Shown in pieces: positions 32,962-41,206 of a DNA stretch of 64,000 nt. Source of the stretch: VAYN01 sp963702075. Its GTDB lineage: Bacteria > Actinomycetota > Thermoleophilia > Solirubrobacterales > 70-9. Within the stretch, counting starts at the first letter, position 1. Every line of letters starts with the position of its first letter. The position numbers were made by a program, and so were the translations under genes. A model generated the notes under the pieces. The model was not told the origin of the DNA and ran no database searches. It was given only the letters and a program-made list of their open reading frames with translations. The stretch is from positions 2,356,001 through 2,420,000 of the forward strand of contig OY969703.1 of NCBI GenBank assembly GCA_963702075.1, in the 5' to 3' direction.

Positions 32962-33506
32962 AGGTCTAGGGTGACTTCGCCCTTTTCGCCGGCGGCTTCG
33001 ATGTGAAGGGTCAGCGGGCGGTTGGCGGAGGCTTCTTCGGGGAGGAGGAAGATCGCGACCGAGCCTTCGATCGGGCCCTGCTGCGGGGGCGAGTCGAGCA
33101 CCGGGATCTGTTCTTCGGCCTCGACCGTCCCTTCGAACGGCAGCGCGTAGATGCTTTCGCTCGGCAGCACCTCGTACTCCTTGTCTTCGGCGTCGGTGAT
33201 CGTCAGCGTCGAGGGCAGCGTCTGCGGTTCGTCGCTTTCGTTCTGGACTTCGAAGAAGACGCCGAAGTAATTCGTGTCTTCGGGCGGTTCTTCCTGGCCG
33301 ACGAGGTAGGCCGCGTCCTCGGTGTCGTTCGGGTTGAGGTAGCGCGAGAAGGTGACGTTGTACTTGAGGTCCCCGAGCTGCAGAGACTCACCCTCGGCGA
33401 CGTCCTTGGAGTCGCTCGAGTAGCCGCAGGCGGAGACGCCGACGGTCAGCGCGAGGAGCGCCAGAAGGGCGAAGAGCGGCAGCAGTGCGCGGCGGTTGGG
33501 GTGCAT
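32958..33506 (-). CDS. Lipoprotein with DUF4352-like beta domain
   Basis: The 182-residue protein has a lipoprotein signal peptide ending in VSAC (lipobox, Cys27) and a beta-sandwich domain: LGDLKYNVTFSRYL, NYFGVFFEVQNESDEPQTLPSTLTITD, and PIEGSVAIFLLPEEA. This resembles DUF4352/TelA-like extracellular immunoglobulin folds of unknown function. The start lies 10 bases after TAGACT. It is convergent with the PBP gene. The sequence is acidic and surface-exposed. Confidence 0.82.
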   Translation of the reverse strand: MHPNRRALLPLFALLALLALTVGVSACGYSSDSKDVAEGESLQLGDLKYNVTFSRYLNPNDTEDAAYLVGQEEPPEDTNYFGVFFEVQNESDEPQTLPSTLTITDAEDKEYEVLPSESIYALPFEGTVEAEEQIPVLDSPPQQGPIEGSVAIFLLPEEASANRPLTLHIEAAGEKGEVTLDL

Positions 33507-33560
33507 CGCGGGCGAGAGTCTATATAGAGGCGGGGGACGCCCGTCAGCTCAGGAGGGGGT

Positions 33561-34076
33561 CTACGGGATGCCGGTGGCGTAGCGGTTGCCGCCGGCGACC
33601 GCGATCCGGTCGGCAACCGGCTGATCGGACTCGATGTCGTCGCGGAGGCGGCGCAGCGCCCGGCGCCAGCCGCGCTCCAGCCAGATCGAGCCGCCACTGA
33701 GGATCTCGAGCCCGCGGTCGACCGCGGTGGGTTCGGTCCAGTGCGAAACGCTGACGCAGGTCAGCGACCCCGGCGCCTCGGTCAGCTCCCAGGCGATGTG
33801 GCTGCGGATGCGGTTGCCGCGGCCGGCCTCGCCCTCCTCGACGATCCGGAAGGGCGGATCGGCGGCGGCGACCGTGGTGTCCATCCAGACCTTGCGCAGC
33901 GGCCCCTTGACGCGGAAGCGGGCGCCGGCGCCGATCCCGACCGGGTCGATCCGGGTCAGGTGGAAGTCGGTGAGGAAGTGGTCGGTGAAGGACGGGCGGG
34001 CGGAGAGGTCGAGCAGGAACGCGAAGACCTGCTCGCGCGGGGCGTCGATCTCGATTTCGGCGCGGACGGGTCCCAT
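33561..34076 (-). CDS. SRPBCC family protein (polyketide cyclase/dehydrase-like)
   Basis: The 171-residue START-like fold protein begins RAEIEIDAPREQVFAFLLDLSARPSFTDHF and has GARFRVKGPLRKVWMDTTV, then a C-terminal helix region with Trp/Arg (SIWLERGWRRALRRL). Such proteins bind hydrophobic ligands; no catalytic residues can be assigned. TAGAAT ends 9 bases before the ATG (leaderless type). It stands alone, divergent from the FHA gene. Confidence 0.84.
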   Translation of the reverse strand: MGPVRAEIEIDAPREQVFAFLLDLSARPSFTDHFLTDFHLTRIDPVGIGAGARFRVKGPLRKVWMDTTVAAADPPFRIVEEGEAGRGNRIRSHIAWELTEAPGSLTCVSVSHWTEPTAVDRGLEILSGGSIWLERGWRRALRRLRDDIESDQPVADRIAVAGGNRYATGIP

Positions 34077-34192
34077 CGGGCGCGGATTCTATGTGGGGAG
34101 GCGCAAACCGAAGCTGCCGCAGGGAGCGAGAACTCCGCAGGACCGCTTTAGAAATCTCAAGTGACAGGGCTCGGAGGTCGCTCTAGTATCGA

Positions 34193-34792
34193 GTGAGTCC
34201 AGTTAGGAAGGAGACGTTTCCCATTCTCGAGAGCGTCGGCACCAGCCCAGCCGGCGAGGTGTTCGCCACCGGCTCCACGCCCGGAGAGGGAACGTACTTC
34301 TGCCTGGTCTGCGGCGCCCAGCTCGCCCTCCGCGAGACCGACCAGCTGCCCGAGTGCGCTGTCTGCGGGACCTCGCGGTTCCGCCGCGACTCGATCTTCG
34401 CGGGGCGGCAGGACCACGGCTCCCCCACGATCGAATTCGCCGTCGGTGGGCAAGGGGAATCGCAGGTCTGGCTCGACGATGTCCGTGCCCGGCTGACCGC
34501 GCCCGGCTACCACCTGACGATGCGTGACGGAGATGACCTTCAGACCTTCCGCCTCGAGGTCGGCTGGACCAAAATCGGCCGCTGCGAGAGGGCCGAGATC
34601 TGCCTCGACGACCCCAGCGTCTCCCGCCGCCACGCGATGATCGCCACCGACGAGGGCCGCCCGCCGCGCATCCTCGACGACCGCAGCCTCAACGGCCTGC
34701 TCGTCAACGGCCGCCAGGTCGACTGGACCGAGCTGAGCGACGGCGACGAGCTGACAATCGGCCGCTACCGCCTCTTCCTGCTGCAAGCCTGA
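34193..34792 (+). CDS. FHA-domain protein with N-terminal zinc ribbon
   Basis: The 199-residue protein has a zinc ribbon (FCLVCGAQLALRETDQLPECAVCG; two CxxC pairs) at about 36-60. A C-terminal FHA domain (about 120-199) has KIGRCERAEICLDDPSVSRRHAMI and LLVNGRQV. The FHA binds phosphothreonine in partner proteins, so a Ser/Thr kinase pathway is implied; no kinase is in the window. The GTG start at 34193 is only 3 bases from a TAGTAT box, so the exact start is uncertain. Confidence 0.85.
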   Translation: MSPVRKETFPILESVGTSPAGEVFATGSTPGEGTYFCLVCGAQLALRETDQLPECAVCGTSRFRRDSIFAGRQDHGSPTIEFAVGGQGESQVWLDDVRARLTAPGYHLTMRDGDDLQTFRLEVGWTKIGRCERAEICLDDPSVSRRHAMIATDEGRPPRILDDRSLNGLLVNGRQVDWTELSDGDELTIGRYRLFLLQA

Positions 34793-34793
34793 G

Positions 34794-34842
34794 CGCGAGA
34801 CCGCGAAAACCCGTGTTCTAGACGGGTTTTTGCGGCCTCGCG
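34794..34842 (+). terminator. Hairpin after the FHA gene
   Basis: Arms CGCGAG-x-CCGC-x-AAAACCCGT pair with their complement apart from two mismatches, around a 7-base loop, directly after the FHA stop. The right arm contains TTTTT. Strong terminator candidate. Confidence 0.75.
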
Positions 34843-34882
34843 ACCAGATTTGCCGCCACCCCCGCCCGTACGATCCGAGGCG

Positions 34883-35314
34883 GTGAACGGCCCGACGAAT
34901 CCGGACGATCCCTCGCGCGCAAGCGACGAGGAGTCGATCTCAGCCGCGGCCGAGCGTGCCCGCGCCCAGCTCCACCAGGAGATCGAGCGAGTCCGCCGCG
35001 GAGTGGAGCAGATGCTCGACGAGCAGAACGCCCCCCTCAACTCCGACATCCGCCGCGAGCTGGACACGATGCAAGAGGACCTCCGCCGCTACGTAAAGAC
35101 CCGCATCCGCAAATCCCAAAAGCGCACCGACCGCCGAGTCGGCCGCCTAGAGGACCGCACCGGGGTCCTGGAAAAACGCCTGGACAGCATCGACGCCGAG
35201 CGCCGCCTAACCGAATGGCGTATCCACACCGACACCGCCCAAATGCTCGACGGCCTACTTCAGGAGGTCAGAGGCATTGCGGATCGGCTGGAGGGGAAAG
35301 CTCCCGCACCTTGA
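34883..35314 (+). CDS. Coiled-coil hypothetical protein (143 aa)
   Basis: The protein is almost entirely helical with charged heptad repeats (RARAQLHQEIERVRRGVEQMLDE, RRELDTMQEDLRRYVKTRIRKSQKRTDRRVGRLEDRTGVLEKRLDSI). There is no signal or membrane segment. GTG at 34883 is preceded by TACGAT 8 bases away. I recognise no family. A structural or scaffolding role would fit a coiled coil, but nothing shows it. Confidence 0.7.
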   Translation: MNGPTNPDDPSRASDEESISAAAERARAQLHQEIERVRRGVEQMLDEQNAPLNSDIRRELDTMQEDLRRYVKTRIRKSQKRTDRRVGRLEDRTGVLEKRLDSIDAERRLTEWRIHTDTAQMLDGLLQEVRGIADRLEGKAPAP

Positions 35315-35362
35315 TTCTGGCGCAGGCTGTACAGGGTCAGATGCGTGATCAAAGCTGATGAG

Positions 35363-35470
35363 AGAGCGGGGTGACCCCTCCGGCGGCTTGTACTTTTTCG
35401 GCGTCCACGTTCACGGGCAGACAGCAGCGGATCACCGAAAGAAGTTGAGCCGGAGGGGTCACCCCGCTCT
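35363..35470. repeat. Long perfect inverted repeat between convergent genes
   Basis: Perfect 22-base arms (35363-35384 and 35449-35470; core GCGGGGTGACCCCTCCGG) flank a 64-base loop that itself contains a weaker inner stem (ACTTTTTCGG against CCGAAAGAAG). It lies between the coiled-coil and gltB stops. Confidence 0.85.
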
Positions 35471-35492
35471 AGCCTGCTTCGTCACTTAGGTC

Positions 35493-38400
35493 TTACTCGG
35501 TGCTGATGCTCGGGTCCGCTTGGACCTTGAGGGGGACGATCATCAGGAAGTTGCTGGTGGCGTCGGCGGCTAGGGCTTGGACGCGGTCGGCCTCTTCGGT
35601 CTGGTCGGTCGCTCTTAGTTCGTCGGCGTAGCCGTGGAGGAGGTCGTCGATGTCGATCAGGGCCTCGGCGTCTAGGTCCTTTAGTTCGACTTTGGCGCCT
35701 TTGCCTAGGCGACGTTCTATCGCCGCTCGGTCGATGCCGAAGGCGTTGTGCCTTACGTAGACGCGGCCGCCGGTCATGCCGGCGCAGGCCCAGGGGCCGA
35801 TGTCGCCGAGGACGACCGCCCGCCCGCTGGTCATGTACTCGAAGGCGAATCCCTTGACGTTGGCGCGGTCGGCTAGGGCGCCGCGGCTGTCGTCGATGTC
35901 CTGCTCGGGCTCGCCGGCGACGACCACGTCGGCGCCGGAGAGGCGGATACAGAACCTGGAGTCGGCGCTGCCCTGGACGTAGAGCTTGCCGCGCTGCGCG
36001 CCATAAGCGAAGGACTTGCCGACCGAGCCGTTGAGGCGCTTGCCCCTGGCTCCCTTGCCCTTGAGGATCGCGATCGAGCCGCCCAGCATCGTCTTGCCAA
36101 CGCCGTCCTGGGCGCCGCCCTCGATGCGGATGTTGACCCCGTAGGCGTTGAACGCGCCCAGCCCCTGGCCGGCGACCGAGCCGCCGTTGAACTCCAGGCT
36201 CGCCAGGTGGTCGCCTTCCTCGCCCGCAGGGCCGCCGTCGAAGATCCGCCAGCGCGCCAGCGCTCCCGCCAGCTCGGTCCCGAGGACGCGGTCGTTGGCG
36301 TCGGTCGCCCGCGGGAACTGGCTGCGGACGCTGCCGCCGCCGCAGACCTCCGGCGCCAGCGCGGCGATCTGGCTCGAGGCCTCCTTCGCCTCCATCCGGA
36401 TCGGCCGCGCCACCACCAGGCCCGCTTCGGCCCGCACGTCGGCCTCCTCGGCCACCGGCAGGTCGAGCGGTTCGAGGTCGAGGAACTCCTCCAGCGGCGT
36501 GATCAGCGGCGCCAGGTCGATCGTCTCCTTGTGGCTGATCTGCTCCAGCAGGTCGTAGCGGCCGACCAGGTCCTGGGCGCGGTCGTAGCCGAGCGAGGCG
36601 ACCACCTGTTTGACCTCCTCGCCCATCGAGGAGAAGAAGCGGGCGCAACTCTCGGCGGCGCGGTCGACCTCCTGCGGGGTGAACTTCTTCAGCCCGTGCG
36701 CCTGCGCTTCCTCGGGCGTCTCGATCTGGGTCGCGATGCCGACGTGGCAGGTGTCGAGCTGGCAGCCGCGGCAGATCGTGCAGCCGAGGCTGACCATCGC
36801 CAGGGTGCCGAAGCCGACCCGGTTGGCGCCGAGGCAGTGCAATTTGACGATGTCGTGGCCGGTCCGGTAGCCGCCGTCGGCCCAGATCTCGACCCGGTTG
36901 CGCAGCCCGGCCTCCATCAGCGCCCGGTGCACGGCGCGGGTGCCGATGTCGCTCGGCAGGCCGACGTGGCGCAGCGCGTGCTGGCGCGCCGCCCCGGTCC
37001 CGCCCTCGAAGCCCGAGAGGGTGATGATGTCGGCGCCGGCCTTGGCGATCCCGAGCCCGATCGTGCCGATGTTCGGCACCACCGGGACCTTGACCGAGAC
37101 CCGCACATCGGGGTTGACCGTCTTCAGCTCGTCGATCAGCTCGGCCAGGTCCTCGATCGAGTAGAGGTCGTGGTTGTTCGAGGGCGAGATCAGGTCGGTG
37201 CCGGGCGCCGCGTTACGCGCGGCGGCGACCTTCTCGGAGACCTTCTTGCCCGGCAGGTGGCCACCCTCTCCCGGCTTGGCGCCCTGGCCGATCTTGATCT
37301 CGGCGACGTAGGAGCTGTTCAGCATCTCCGCCGAGACGCCGAAGCGCCCCGAGGCGACCTGCTGGCCGCGCCATTTGCGGTACTGGCCGTACATGTCGCG
37401 GATCTCGCCGCCCTCGCCGTTGATGCAGAGGACGTTGATCGACTTCGCCGCGTCGGCGTAGGCGCGGAAGGCCGGCTCGGACTGCGAGCCGAAGCTCATC
37501 GAGGAGATCACGATCGGGTAGTCGTGGTGGCCGACGCCGGCGTCGACGACGCTCGGGTCCTCGAGCGGCTCCCGATCGCCCTTCAGCCCCATGATGTGGC
37601 GCATCGAGATCGGGCTCTGCTTCTCCAGATCGCGGACTTTCTCCGAGTATTCCTCGTAGGTGCCGCTGCCGTTGGCGGTCGCGATCGCCGCCTTGTAGAC
37701 CTTGGGATAGAAGCGGAACGTCTTCGCCGGTTTCGCTGCCGCGTCGTCGCCGCTGAGCGCATGGGCACGGGCGTTGGTGTCCTCGTCGAGGTCGTCGAAG
37801 CCCTTCCCGGCCTTCTCGGAGGCGGCGTAGTGCTCGGTCTGGAAGATCTCCGCCAGCTCCGGCTTGATCCCGATCGAGCTGAACTGGCGCGCGTAGCCGC
37901 GCACCTCGTGGATGCCGATCGTCGAGATCACTTTCTCGATCCCTTTACGCAGCGCCGCGCAGAGGTTCGAGACGTCGTTCTCGTAGTCCTCGACGCAGAT
38001 CACCTCGACCATCACGTACGGGCAGACGCCGTTGGCGCCAAGCCCGAGGGCCAGCATCACGTCGTGGACGTTGCGGACGGCCGCCGAGCGCAGGACGATG
38101 CCGCAGCGCCGCCGCAGGTTGACTTCGCCGGTCTCGACCTTGAACTGCTTCAGCGCCTGGTCGACGGCCGAGACCGCCAGGTGCGGGTCGAGGTAGCGGC
38201 GGTCGGCCTCGTAGACGGTGCGGTCGGTGAGGACCAGCAGCTCGCAGCCGTTGCGGACCTTCTTCACCGCCTCCTGCTTGATCCGGTGGATCGCGCCCCG
38301 GGTCGTCTCCGACTCCAGCAGGGAGATGTCGACGGCGGCGTTGCGGCCACTGAACTCCTCCCAGAGGTCCTCCAACAGGTAGGTGTCGTGCTCGCGGGCG

Positions 38401-40160
38401 ATCCGCCGGTAGGGCTCTTCGGCCAGCGGCGCCAGGCCGTGGTGGCCGCCGAGGATCACCGGGAAGCCGGTTTCGACGGTGCCGGTGTCCGCGCCCGCGT
38501 TGTCGGGAGAGGGGCGGCGACCGAACAGGGTCCGGGTCGAGAAGTGCTCGAGCTCTCGTTCGCGATCGAGCGCCGGGTTGGTGACGACGGCGACCGTCTC
38601 CTTGAAGTAGTCGGCGAGGTTCTGCCGCTCGGGCGAGAGCGCCGCCAGCGGGCCGTCGTAGCCGAGCGAGCCGACCGGCTCGGCCCCGTTGGAGGCCATC
38701 TGCTGGACGAGTTTGACGTCGTCGCGCTGCCAGCCGAAGCCGGCGAGAACGCGGTCACTGACCCGGACCGGCTCCTCGGGGCCGGCGTCGGTGTAGCCGG
38801 GGACGTCCTGACCCTCGAGCGGGCCGCCGGTCTCCAGGGCGCGGTCGTAGCCGGCGGCGGCCTCGACGCCGTTGCGCGCCAGCCAGCGGTCGCGGACGAT
38901 CCGCAGCATCTCGGCGTGCGGGTGCAGGGTCGACTGGCGCTCGGCGCGGTCGATCATCACCAGCACCTTCTCGCCCGGGGCGAGCGGCTTCGGCTCGGAG
39001 CACATCTTGCTGACCGGGACGACGCCGGGCTCGGAGCTGAAGACGTAGTCGTCTTCGGTCTCCACCTGCCAGAGCGGGCGCAGGCCCATCGCGTCGGCGG
39101 AGAAGACGCATTCGTCGGCATGGCGGGCGATCAGGGCAACCGGGCCCTGCGCGAACGGGCCCATCGTCTGGTGGAGGTAGACGTAGAAGGCGTGCAGATC
39201 CTCGGGGAGCCCGCGGACCTCGGCGACGATCGGCGGCACCACCATCTCCATCGCCTCGGCGAGGCTGAAGCCCTCGCGGCTGACCAGGGTGTCGATCGTG
39301 CGGTTGAGGTCCTGCGAGTCGGAGGAGTCGGGCTGGATCGGGACCGCCAGCATCTTCGCCTCCTGGCGCAGCTGCTGGATCGTGTTGATCTCGCCGTTGT
39401 GGCCGAGGATCGTGAACGGCTGCACTCTCTTAAATGAGGGCCAGGTGTTGGTCGAGTAGCGATTGTGGCCGAAGCAGCCGATCGTCTCGAAGCGCGTGTC
39501 GCGTAGGTCCGGGTAGTACTCGCCGAGCACGTTCGGCGCGCCCATCACCTTGTAGACGCAGGTAGTCGCCGAGAAGGAGGAGACGTGGACGTCGAGCTCT
39601 TTCTCGAGGTCGACCATCAGGTCGAAGAGGACGTCGTCGCGGGTCTTGACGTCGGGGACGAGGCCGGCGATCTGCCAGAAGATCGGCTCCTCCTCGCGGG
39701 CGGTCGGGCCGAGGGCGGGTGAGTTGACGACGCCGACCCGCTCGGCGAGGACGCGGAAGCCGTTGGCGGCGAGCAGCTCGCGGGCGTCGTGCTTGACCTT
39801 CTCGACGTCCTGGGAGCGCTCGATGAAGACGTGGCCGACGGCGAAGGCGTCGTCGGTGGCGAGCGAGGGATCGTGGCCGTCGGTGCGCACCTCCTCGGCC
39901 CAGATCTTGCGCGGGATGTCGAGCAGGAGGCCGCAGCCGTCGCCCTCGCCGTCGACGTTGCCGGCGCGGTGGAGCATCTTCTGCAGAGCGGGGATCGCCA
40001 GCTCGATCGGCTCATGGCTCGGCGTCGAGTCCTTACGGACGGACGCGTAGATGGCGCAGGCGTCTTTGTCCTCAACCGAGGGCGGCGAGACGAGCGGGCG
40101 ATAGGGGCGCTCTGGCGAATAGCGCTCGACCTGAGCGCGGCGATCGGACTGGGTCTTCAA
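35493..40160 (-). CDS. gltB: Glutamate synthase large subunit
   Basis: The 1555-residue ammonia-channelling enzyme converts glutamine and 2-oxoglutarate to two glutamates. The domains are: class II amidotransferase (about 35-430) with the putative nucleophile Cys35 in DKDACAIYAS, a central domain, the FMN/synthase domain (about 830-1200; GGHLPGKKVSEKVAAARNAAPG, GADIITLSGFEGGTGA), the 3Fe-4S cysteines CTICRGCQLDTC and a C-terminal beta-helix (ADSRFCIRLSGADVVVAGEP). The TTG start is fixed by GGGAGGTCAAA just upstream. The usual CG-V-G after the nucleophile is C-A-I-Y. No gltD lies adjacent. Confidence 0.93.
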   Translation of the reverse strand: MKTQSDRRAQVERYSPERPYRPLVSPPSVEDKDACAIYASVRKDSTPSHEPIELAIPALQKMLHRAGNVDGEGDGCGLLLDIPRKIWAEEVRTDGHDPSLATDDAFAVGHVFIERSQDVEKVKHDARELLAANGFRVLAERVGVVNSPALGPTAREEEPIFWQIAGLVPDVKTRDDVLFDLMVDLEKELDVHVSSFSATTCVYKVMGAPNVLGEYYPDLRDTRFETIGCFGHNRYSTNTWPSFKRVQPFTILGHNGEINTIQQLRQEAKMLAVPIQPDSSDSQDLNRTIDTLVSREGFSLAEAMEMVVPPIVAEVRGLPEDLHAFYVYLHQTMGPFAQGPVALIARHADECVFSADAMGLRPLWQVETEDDYVFSSEPGVVPVSKMCSEPKPLAPGEKVLVMIDRAERQSTLHPHAEMLRIVRDRWLARNGVEAAAGYDRALETGGPLEGQDVPGYTDAGPEEPVRVSDRVLAGFGWQRDDVKLVQQMASNGAEPVGSLGYDGPLAALSPERQNLADYFKETVAVVTNPALDRERELEHFSTRTLFGRRPSPDNAGADTGTVETGFPVILGGHHGLAPLAEEPYRRIAREHDTYLLEDLWEEFSGRNAAVDISLLESETTRGAIHRIKQEAVKKVRNGCELLVLTDRTVYEADRRYLDPHLAVSAVDQALKQFKVETGEVNLRRRCGIVLRSAAVRNVHDVMLALGLGANGVCPYVMVEVICVEDYENDVSNLCAALRKGIEKVISTIGIHEVRGYARQFSSIGIKPELAEIFQTEHYAASEKAGKGFDDLDEDTNARAHALSGDDAAAKPAKTFRFYPKVYKAAIATANGSGTYEEYSEKVRDLEKQSPISMRHIMGLKGDREPLEDPSVVDAGVGHHDYPIVISSMSFGSQSEPAFRAYADAAKSINVLCINGEGGEIRDMYGQYRKWRGQQVASGRFGVSAEMLNSSYVAEIKIGQGAKPGEGGHLPGKKVSEKVAAARNAAPGTDLISPSNNHDLYSIEDLAELIDELKTVNPDVRVSVKVPVVPNIGTIGLGIAKAGADIITLSGFEGGTGAARQHALRHVGLPSDIGTRAVHRALMEAGLRNRVEIWADGGYRTGHDIVKLHCLGANRVGFGTLAMVSLGCTICRGCQLDTCHVGIATQIETPEEAQAHGLKKFTPQEVDRAAESCARFFSSMGEEVKQVVASLGYDRAQDLVGRYDLLEQISHKETIDLAPLITPLEEFLDLEPLDLPVAEEADVRAEAGLVVARPIRMEAKEASSQIAALAPEVCGGGSVRSQFPRATDANDRVLGTELAGALARWRIFDGGPAGEEGDHLASLEFNGGSVAGQGLGAFNAYGVNIRIEGGAQDGVGKTMLGGSIAILKGKGARGKRLNGSVGKSFAYGAQRGKLYVQGSADSRFCIRLSGADVVVAGEPEQDIDDSRGALADRANVKGFAFEYMTSGRAVVLGDIGPWACAGMTGGRVYVRHNAFGIDRAAIERRLGKGAKVELKDLDAEALIDIDDLLHGYADELRATDQTEEADRVQALAADATSNFLMIVPLKVQADPSISTE

Positions 40161-40222
40161 TTTGACCTCCCGGGTTCCACGCCTTCTTCGAGCGGGCGCG
40201 CGACGGGTTGACGAGTTTCCGG

Positions 40223-40228
40223 ATTATA
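40223..40228 (-). promoter_or_regulatory. -10 box TATAAT upstream of gltB
   Basis: Consensus TATAAT lies on the minus strand, 62 bases before the TTG start. Unlike most genes here, gltB has a real leader and a Shine-Dalgarno sequence. No good -35 box is seen at 17 bases. Confidence 0.5.
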
Positions 40229-40320
40229 GGCGCGGGTCAAAACTCTCCCCCCACCTGCTCGGTTTTTCCTGCGTTATGCGGGAATTCTCATCATCAACAG
40301 ATCGATCAACAGAGCAAGGG

Positions 40321-40692
40321 TCAGGCCCAGGACATCGGCTCGTAGCCGCCCTCGGGCTGGACGCCGATCAGCAGCGCGGTGACGGGTGCGTCGGAGCGGT
40401 TGAGGATCTGGCGGCTCGCCGCCGGCTCGATCGAGGCGAAAGTCCCTGCGGGCGCCGGGTGCTCCTCGCCGTCGAGCAGCATCACCGCCTCGCCCTCGAG
40501 GATCGCGTAGAGCTCGACCTGCCCGCTCTGCCCCTCGTCGTGCGCGGGGATCTGACCACCCGGCGCGATCTCGACCAGGTTGTAGCCGAAGGCCCCGGTC
40601 CCGAGCGCCTTCCGAGCCAGCAGCCAGGTGCACTCCCCCGACCCCTCCATCCGCTCGAACTCGTCCCAATGCCCGATCGCGAAGTTAGCCAT
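40321..40692 (-). CDS. Cupin-domain protein
   Basis: The 123-residue single beta-barrel cupin has motif 1 GGQIPAHDEGQSGQVELYAILEGEAVM and motif 2 PAPAGTFASIEP. Metal ligands may be His in PAHD and Glu in QVELYAI, but the motif 2 His is missing. The substrate is unknown. TAGGGT ends 6 bases before the ATG. It is divergent from the SnoaL-like gene, with the dyad at 40719 between. Confidence 0.85.
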   Translation of the reverse strand: MANFAIGHWDEFERMEGSGECTWLLARKALGTGAFGYNLVEIAPGGQIPAHDEGQSGQVELYAILEGEAVMLLDGEEHPAPAGTFASIEPAASRQILNRSDAPVTALLIGVQPEGGYEPMSWA

Positions 40693-40718
40693 GCACCGAC
40701 CCTAACCGCGACGAGCCC

Positions 40719-40767
40719 GAACTGCATCAACTTTTCTATCTACTGGGTGGAAAAGTTGATGCAGTTC
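40719..40767. repeat. Perfect 18-base inverted repeat in a divergent promoter region
   Basis: Arms GAACTGCATCAACTTTTC and complement flank a 13-base loop (tatctactgggtg). It lies between the divergent cupin and SnoaL starts, so it is not at a gene end. Confidence 0.88.
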
Positions 40768-40783
40768 AGAGAGGATCGGGTGC

Positions 40784-41206
40784 GTGGGAGAGAAGGAGTT
40801 GAATGAGACGATCGAGCGTTACAACGACGCCTGGAACGCGCACGATCTCGACGCGATCATGGCGATGCACGCGCCGGACATGGTCTTCGAGAACCACACG
40901 GCTGGCGAGTCGGCGGTCGGCGAGGAGGCACGCGCCCACATCGGCTCGATCTTCGAGACCTGGCCCGACATCGCCTTCACGACCCGTCGCCTCTATGTGC
41001 GAGATGGCCTGGTCGTGCAGGAATGGACCGCCTCGGCCACCCACATGAACACGATGCGCCGCGGCGACCTCGTCGCCGAGCCGACCGGCAAGCGCGTCGA
41101 ATGGGACGGCCTCGACGTGATCCCCTTCGAGGACGGCCTCGTCAAGCGCAAGGACGTCTACTCCGACAGCGTCTCGATCCTGCGCCAAGTGGGGCTGCTG
41201 GACTAG
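40784..41206 (+). CDS. SnoaL-like/NTF2-fold protein
   Basis: The 140-residue SnoaL-like polyketide-cyclase fold protein has ETIERYNDAWNAHDLDAIMAMHAPDMVFENHTAG and ALRQVGLLD-like ends, with FTTRRLYVRDGLVVQEWTASATH in the core. Related proteins are ester cyclases, isomerases or have no known activity. GTG start at 40784 with AGAGGA about 10 bases upstream. The stop shares CTAG with the convergent propeller gene. Confidence 0.83.
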   Translation: MGEKELNETIERYNDAWNAHDLDAIMAMHAPDMVFENHTAGESAVGEEARAHIGSIFETWPDIAFTTRRLYVRDGLVVQEWTASATHMNTMRRGDLVAEPTGKRVEWDGLDVIPFEDGLVKRKDVYSDSVSILRQVGLLD

